From: Cyclina sinensis | Taxonomy: Eukaryota > Mollusca > Bivalvia > Venerida > Veneridae | Assembly: GCA_012932295.1 (NCBI GenBank) | Contig: JAAONU010000001.1 | Coordinates: forward strand, 4,921,104-4,985,103 | Direction of reading: 5' to 3' | DNA: 64,000 bases | Shown here: positions 57,945-64,000 of the stretch, piece by piece | Layout of the letters: each line of letters starts with the position of its first letter | Position numbering within the stretch: position 1 is the first letter of the stretch | Notes under the pieces: generated by a model | What the model saw: the letters and a program-made list of their open reading frames with translations, nothing else | What the model was told of the DNA's origin: nothing | Database searches by the model: none | Made by a program: the position numbers and the translations under genes

Positions 57945-58650
57945 TGAAAATGAAACAATAAAAAAGGAAAACAAAATAAAACAAAAGATAGAGAAAAGAA
58001 ATAAAGGAAAGAAAGTAAAGAAAGAACGAGAGAGGAAAAGAAAGGAGAACAGAAAATAAGAAAAGATAGAAAGAAGGAATAGATAGATAAAAAGCTGGAA
58101 GAAAAAAGATAGAAAGAACAGGAAACATAATGAAGAAAATAAAACGAGGAAAGAAGGGAAAGGATAATGGACAGAAAGAAGAAAAGATAAAAAAGAAAGA
58201 AAGAAAGAAAGAAGGAAAGAAGGAAAGAAAGTGAAAGAAAAACAGAAACGAAAGAAAGGAAGGAAATATGAAAAGAAAGTAAGAAGAATAGGAAAAAAGG
58301 AAAAAGAAAGAACAAAAAAAGAAACATAGAAAGAAAGATAGAAGGAAAGAAAGGAGAAAAGAAAGAGAAGAAAGAAAAAGTAAGAAACGTAAAGGAAGGA
58401 CAAAAGAGAGAAAAAAGGAAAAGAACAAGATAAAGAGAGAAAGAAACCATTAAAGCAAGGGAAAAGAAAGAATAAAAGAAAGCAGGAAAGAAATAGAAGA
58501 AAGAAAGAAGGAAGGAAAGACAGAAAAAAGAAAGAAAGAAAGAAAGAGAGATGAATGAAAGATGGGAAGAAAAAAAAGAAATGAATGAGTGGTGAGAATT
58601 AATGAATAACTGAGAAGCGCTCGAGTGAACGTAGGAATGAATGAATGAAT
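57945..58650. repeat. Purine-rich (GAAA/GGAA) tract, ~700 bp
   Basis: Almost pure purine on the plus strand (AAAGAAAGAAGGAAAG-type sequence with rare C/T), ending in (AATG)n at 58632-58652. The Phe/Leu/Ser frames of 165-193 codons on the minus strand are artefacts of the polypyrimidine strand. Confidence 0.9.
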
Positions 58651-59987
58651 GAATTTATAAATTTATTGATTAATTAATTAATTAAATCGCTTATATGATA
58701 AAAAAAACAACAATCAGCTGATTATTAGATCTACTTTTCTTTCTTTTTAGATGTGACCATGTCTAGAGTACTTTATGTGTATTTATACAGGTTCTACTTA
58801 ATTCTTACTTCACAATGTCAAAATGATGCAGTTCAATTCTTGTGGTACATTTGTCACATTCTAAAGTGTACAAAAACATTTGAATTTGTTACAAAACTAT
58901 CCGTGTCATTTGTGAAATTTATGTGTATTTTGATGTGAGGTTTTATTGCTAAACATGAAACGCACAACGGGCAGACAATTCTGTTCAAGTGTACAATAAA
59001 GTATATATCCAGTATTTAAACTGTCGTAAATACTGCATGCATTTGATGCATAATATGGGTGTGCAGTTTAACTTTTGTTTTATTGCTCTAAACATACAAT
59101 TCTCCGTTCACCAGTCAATTTTCAAACATTTTTTCTGGGTTTTATGTAACAACTCTTTTTTGGTATGGATTGATCGATGAGAAAAGTTTGAAAACTTGAA
59201 CTAAAATAATTAAATAAATAAACATTCTGTGTAGCGTTCATTGTGTTAGAAAATATGACAGATTTGTATACCACGGCCAGATTTACCCTCAGGATTTTCT
59301 GTAAGCAATATTGATGTAAGTTGTAATTAATCTTTTAAACTTTCATATGATTAAAATTTGTATAAGGTACTTCGTTGTTCATACCTTTCCTTAGATTTTA
59401 ATTGTACAGGTGTCCGATAAGAATTTGCATTTACTGTAAGAATTTGGGACACTATCATTAGTATAATTACAATATAAGAACAAGTTAAAACAACGCAGTA
59501 CCTTTTTCATATTCAAGTAATTATATTGTTGTTCCATTCCATGACATGAAGAATAATACAAAAACACTAGGCTCAAAATCTGGAATGCGGTACACTATAT
59601 TTTTATTTGCTAAACATTAAAAGATAACATTCAAACTACTAATTTCTTATTAATAGGACAAATCATGACCAAGTAGATATAAACACCATAGTGTGGTTTG
59701 ATGTCAGCTGGTGGAAAGGGACAACAGTATACAAATTATGATATGAAAGACCAGTAAATAAGTTTATGTGTTTAGGAATATCTGTCGTTTTGTAATGCTA
59801 CCTCTGTTAGGACACAGAAAAATTGATTGTCATTCGAAAATATGAATTTCATTGAAAAGTAAATCTTTTAGAACAAAGTATCAGTGACTTGATATGCTGG
59901 GGCGGGGGCAGGGGGGAGCGGTCGGAGTAAGGCATTTGGTTACTTGAACTGTACATAAAAGATTTAAATAGGATACTTAAATTTTAG
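58651..59987. other. Zasp-like intron 3, last part
   Basis: AT-rich; includes a G-rich segment at 59901-59925 (GGGGCGGGGGCAGGGGGG). No exon recognised. Confidence 0.5.
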
Positions 59988-60124
59988 GATCAACAGGGTA
60001 ATGCCGAATCTCAGATGCCCGACAAAGTATTGAACACAATGCTGAAGAATAAAGGAACACAGAAACCTTTCGCTTACGTGCCTACAGGAATGGACTTAAA
60101 GGAATTCAAAGAAAAAGCTCGCCA
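59988..60124 (+). CDS. Zasp: Zasp-like exon 4
   Basis: Acceptor AAATTTTAG, donor GCCA|GTATGT, phase 0 in and 2 out. Encodes residues 608-653: DQQGNAESQMPDKVLNTMLK, then PFAYVPTGMDLKEFKEKARQ. Charged and likely helical, in contrast with the disordered exon before it. I do not recognise a named domain; its place just ahead of the ZM motif suggests it belongs to the conserved mid-region of invertebrate Zasp proteins. Confidence 0.8.
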
Positions 60125-60426
60125 GTATGTATAAACCTGTACACGTGAATTCATTGACAGTTTAAATTAATGTATACGTTTTTACAAGTAAGAAAATTGT
60201 TGTTGAAATAAATTCTTGGAATAAAGTATTCTTCTTGCTTCAAGCTTCGAGGCAAGTGACATGCACGTGCAAAGTAGCACACTCGTCGGAAATTTTCTTG
60301 TAGAAAACCGAGTTTCATTTATGCAAACAGATTTTCGAACGATGGCTGCTATAGTGACAAAAGTCAATATGAATCTTAATTAGTTTTCAACGCAGAAAAA
60401 ATATTCAAATAATTGTGCATTTTCAG
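60125..60426. other. Zasp-like intron 4
   Basis: A short intron of 302 bp without repeats. Confidence 0.75.
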
Positions 60427-60672
60427 ACGTCGACAGCCTCGGCCAGTGATGCCACGTGGTTATGTAGGTCCGGCATTAGATGATGAAGGTCAGGTCGAAC
60501 CACAGCAGCCTCAGGTGTCAAAACCTAAGCCTGGTGCTGCGCCCGATCCTGCAAGTGGGGTATACAAGCATGCGCAGTACAACTCCCCACTGAAAATGTA
60601 TTCCTCCGATAACGCTAGAGAGCAGTTTAACATCCAGAGTGGAGGAAAAGTAGATGTTACTGGTGTTAACAG
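60427..60672 (+). CDS. Zasp: Zasp-like exon 5: ZM motif
   Basis: Acceptor GCATTTTCAG, donor AACAG|GTACTT, phase 2 in and out. Encodes residues 654-734. After a Pro-rich stretch comes VYKHAQYNSPLKMYSSDNAR then EQF, which is the ZASP-like (ZM) motif at about residues 698-722; QYNSP and MYS are its most conserved parts. In muscle proteins of this family the ZM motif adds an alpha-actinin-rod contact and targets the protein to the Z-disc. Its presence separates this gene from plain PDZ scaffold proteins. Frame and phase join cleanly to exons 4 and 6. Confidence 0.88.
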
Positions 60673-62449
60673 GTACTTGTCTAGAATTCTGCATTGTCAC
60701 GAAGGCAGGGCTGGAACTGGTCATCTGAACTTTACAACCTTATGTTCCAGATATTTTATAGTCATTTGAAATATTTACAATGATAACAGAGTTGAAAACC
60801 GGAAGAAAAGACTGAATTAGTTATGTAATGTAACGTTGTACATACAATATAATCTAAACACTTTTTTCGCCAGATAAAAATAGACATGGAACTGATGCGT
60901 TTTATTTCGAAAGTAACGACATCTTTTCTAACAACGTACTTTAGTTAATATTTGATGACAAAAATGGCGTCAAACAGTGCCACCGAATAGAATTCATTTG
61001 TCTGTAAACGACAGGTCTCGAAGCTGTAGTTAATCGAATATTTGCATATGAAATGTTTCAGCAATAACTATGAGCCCAAAGTACCACCACATTTTATCAT
61101 GGTCCCACAGAAGACTGTTCGGTAAATTTGAGAATCTATTTATAGAAAGCATACATGTATACTAGAGGATTGCAGAGATATATATTCCTATATAAAAAGA
61201 ACGAAACTCCTTGCATATGTGATAAAACCATAGAATATATATATATATAAGTAATGACTACCGGGTGAATGCCAATACACAATGAACCAAAGACCCGCAT
61301 TTGTAGTTAACTAGTAATTTAACTATAGAAGAAATACATGTAGATAATTGTCAAAAGATCTTTGCGACATATGACCCTATGGCTGGATGTCAGTGCATAC
61401 GTAGCAGGCAATGGTAATACATTGATACACTATTACAATATTATGCTTCCTGAAATAACATAGGAAATCTGTATATTCCACTGCGCATGCTCATTATACT
61501 GTATTGCTGTTTGGTTAAGTGACCTTCAAGTTTACAAGGCAGGTGTTTGGTTTCTTAAATGATAATGATAAACAATACTAAAAACTTTCAAAGATTTTTG
61601 TCTACTTGACCGAGAAATAAATCTTTAATGATGTATACAAATTATACTGTCAGACGTTTGCAGCAAAATAAAAGCAGTGAAGATTTGAAATAACGCTGTC
61701 ACTCAAAAATAAGCGTTGGAATTTTACTCGTATGGATTGTTATGTTGCTTTGATGGGTAAAAGTTTCAAAGTAGAAAGAATGCATATTTTTAGAAAAACG
61801 TTAAGATACATCAAAAGATTATTTTATTGTGTGTTAATTGTAGTTAGAAGTAGATATTATAATTTTTGTCACTATCATGCATGTCGTGCTTTTCGGCAGT
61901 AAAATCTGCACTTACTTGTGAGCAAGTCCAGGCCTAACAAAAACGAACAATAATTTTACTTATGTAGACACTATAGACGCAGCTGCGATTGCTAAATGCA
62001 TGATTTGAATATTTGAATATCTAAAATGGAAATGAATGGTGTAAGTTTTGTTTTATGAATAATTAAAACAGTAAATGAAAGGATTGACAATAAACAGGTA
62101 AAATAACGCATAGTTTCTAAGGCAACATTAAGAATATATGTTGTGAACTATAATGATTAATGTTATCATTTAGAATATATGTTGTGAACTATAATTATTA
62201 ATGTTATCATTTAAAACGTCTCAGTTGCCTCTATCCTAGATTCATCATTATAGTATATTTTCCAGCAGCTGTGTAAGATAAAACATCTAATGATATCTAC
62301 TTTTATATAAGACACTTTGTTGTGGTGTTTGTTTGCTTTTGATATACTGAGAGTTTCTCCCTTTACTCTAAACAATTCAGTGAAAAGTGATACAGATCGT
62401 GTGTATCATTTAAGTTATGAATAACAAAATTTTATTTCTTTTATGACAG
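60673..62449. other. Zasp-like intron 5
   Basis: Contains a direct 41-bp duplication at 62131-62214 (GAATATATGTTGTGAACTAT). No exon recognised. Confidence 0.55.
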
Positions 62450-62745
62450 CACACCAGAAAGACGCACCTCTGACATCAAGGATTCTGAGGTTTATAAAAT
62501 GTGTCAAGCAGCGGACGCTAAAGGTAAGGACAGTCAAGCGTCTGAACTCACTCAGAGTGAGGCAGATGCGTCACGTGATCCTGAATCACGTGATAAAGTT
62601 AGTGTTCCGTCTGACGACCAACAGGATTCGCAAGAAAGAGTATTCTCGCCACCTCCCGGAGCAACTAGGGGTCAAGGTCTTTCATTCCGCGTATTACAAT
62701 GGCTAACTGATACAGCAGACGATGAAACTAATGAAAATGAAGAGA
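62450..62745 (+). CDS. Zasp: Zasp-like exon 6: post-ZM conserved region
   Basis: Acceptor TTTTATGACAG; the first base completes a Ser codon. Encodes residues 736-833: TPERRTSDIKDSEVYKMCQA..., a Ser/Asp/Gln-rich linker, then FSPPPGATRGQGLSFRVLQW. SEVYKM and SFRVLQ are the conserved blocks that follow the ZM motif in PDLIM/Zasp proteins (the DUF4749-like region). I place the end at GAA-GAG-A|GTAGGT (phase 1). If that donor is not used, the frame runs to TGA at 62862, giving a LIM-less short form with an unconserved tail. LIM exons are expected beyond 64 kb. Confidence 0.8.
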
Positions 62746-64000
62746 GTAGGTCAAAGCACCTGTATAACCCGGATCAATGTAACCGCTTGCCACTTCTGAA
62801 CATTCCATGTAACCTTGCACACTATTGTTACAAGTATAACCAAGCGCACCCTTCTCATGTCTGACCAGTGCTGTAGGTGTTGAACACTCATATATATCTA
62901 TATATAAATATTTCATCTAACTTCTATTTTTCCTGTTCCTGGTGAAGGTTTGCTTAAACTGTTATCTAGTGCGACTATAACAATCCCATCTTCCTGCGTG
63001 AGTTTAAACAGCAACATTTTGGGCATCAAAGACACAAACATAGCTTACTTTGTCCAACCATATTCTTAACTTTGACAATGACAAAACCGTGTAATCGTCA
63101 ATTACAAATAATGTAATTGATTAATCGAATGATTTTTTACAGTTTCTCGACCGATAAAACAAAGTTTTTTAAATCCATTTTCTCTTAAATGCATTTTCAT
63201 TGGTTGACGGATATGTCTATTTTACATGAAATTTATCATTTCTATCTCGCGGTATATATAGAAGAGTCAACAGAATATGAAAAACAATTCCGCTTTGCTT
63301 TGCGAGAATATGCTTAATTCTCTTGTCCAAGAATTTAACGATACAGGTATCTACCACTTGAATGTTTCTTCTTGCTGCGTGCCTCCTGTCTTTTCCACAC
63401 CCTTGTTTTTCTAAACACCTTGTTAATATGCACTATGAACTTTTTGCTTACCAGTTTGCTTGAGGTGATGGGATTTTTTATCGTTTCTTTAAAGAGTCTG
63501 CCGAAAGTGAATAAAGTGTTTTCAATAACATAAAAAGATTAACTATTAACCAATGCAAAAATTTATGCACACCTTTCAGCAATCTCAAAAAAGAACGATA
63601 ACTCTTGTTCTACTTCATTCTGAAATATATCTTTGAATTGTTTCTCTTTGATAACGATCACTTGGTCAAAAATAAACATTAAAGGGGCTGTGCTCCAGAT
63701 GACAAAAAAAGAAAGTTTTCTGGTATTATAAATTTCTTGTAATATTTATGATTAATGCTTAAAAAATAACTTACTGACAAAAAATAAGTCAAATAGTTAC
63801 ATTATAAATTGATTTTTTTCCCTTTCAAAGTGCTATACCGTAACGCGACGGTATAACTATATCGTATAAGATTTAAAGTAAATATCTGTAATATCACATA
63901 CGGCTATGGTGGTGACAGTAAAAGCGTTGGAAATATTTTGTTAACATGAGGGTCCAGAGTTCAAATCAGGCTGGAGAGAAAATATTTTTTTTTATTCTAT
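62746..64000. other. Zasp-like intron 6 (or 3' region) to right edge
   Basis: AT-rich; no LIM-type Cys/His exon was found. A tRNA-like segment lies at the very end. Confidence 0.5.
63915..64000 (+). mobile_element. SINE-like tRNA head, cut by window edge
   Basis: TGGTGACAGTAAAAGCGTTGG and GAGTTCAAATCAGGCTGG resemble A and B boxes; followed by a T-rich run. Confidence 0.35.

Noticed and set aside
57869..58450. Phe/Leu/Ser-rich minus-strand frames of 165-193 codons
   Set aside because: Complement of a GAAA-rich purine tract; low-complexity artefact.
62746..62864. Extension of Zasp-like exon 6 to the TGA at 62862
   Set aside because: The tail is unlike the family and a usable donor (A|GTAGGT) lies at the end of the conserved part; kept as an alternative short form only.

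Overview
The window is eukaryotic nuclear DNA: AT-rich, with spliced genes, long introns and a very heavy load of minisatellites and non-autonomous transposons. The repeat types suggest a bivalve mollusc: elements resembling the bivalve 'pearl' type (hairpin end, ~160-bp tandem cores, ACGG microsatellite), tRNA-derived SINEs and a decayed Tc1-like transposase. This is an inference; no species can be named.

Layout. (1) 0.6-5.3 kb, minus strand: three exons of a type I membrane protein, with two cysteine-rich sushi (CCP) modules, a Thr/Pro stalk and a transmembrane helix. Its tail lies off the left edge and its signal-peptide exon was not found. The introns hold a 62-bp and a 78-bp minisatellite, a dead Tc1 transposase and a pearl-like element. 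(2) 11.3-31.0 kb: three paralogous three-exon genes for small secreted beta-microseminoprotein-like (PSP94 family) proteins. Gene A (13.3->11.3 kb) and gene B (23.8->16.5 kb) are on the minus strand; gene C (28.0->31.0 kb) is on the plus strand, head-to-head with B. All share the exon design (signal exon / five-Cys exon / three-Cys exon, phases 1 and 2), and all lack Cys2 and Cys50 of the mammalian protein, which are disulfide partners. (3) 36.6 kb to the right edge, plus strand: six exons of a PDZ-LIM protein of the Zasp/LDB3 type. They encode a PDZ domain, a giant disordered Q/P/S/Y-rich exon, a ZM motif and a conserved downstream region; LIM domains are expected beyond the window.

Most notable find. 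Gene C exon 2 is cut by a 1,821-bp foldback element flanked by a perfect 9-bp target duplication, TCAGGTTGC. The duplicated target contains AG|GT. Splicing from the GT in the left copy to the AG in the right copy would therefore remove exactly 1,830 bp and give back the uninterrupted exon, the same length (124 bp) as in gene B. The right terminal repeat supplies a CTAAC branch-point-like motif. This is a candidate newborn intron made by a transposon ('introner'-like), or else a null allele.

A second foldback element of 4,364 bp, in intron 1 of the Zasp-like gene, also has a perfect 9-bp duplication (TTGTAGGCT). It has ~1.2-kb inverted satellite arms around a 105-bp tandem array, and shares the terminal motif GTGAAGTTRGC with the first. 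Together they define what looks like one foldback / Mutator-like family whose arms capture and amplify unrelated satellites.
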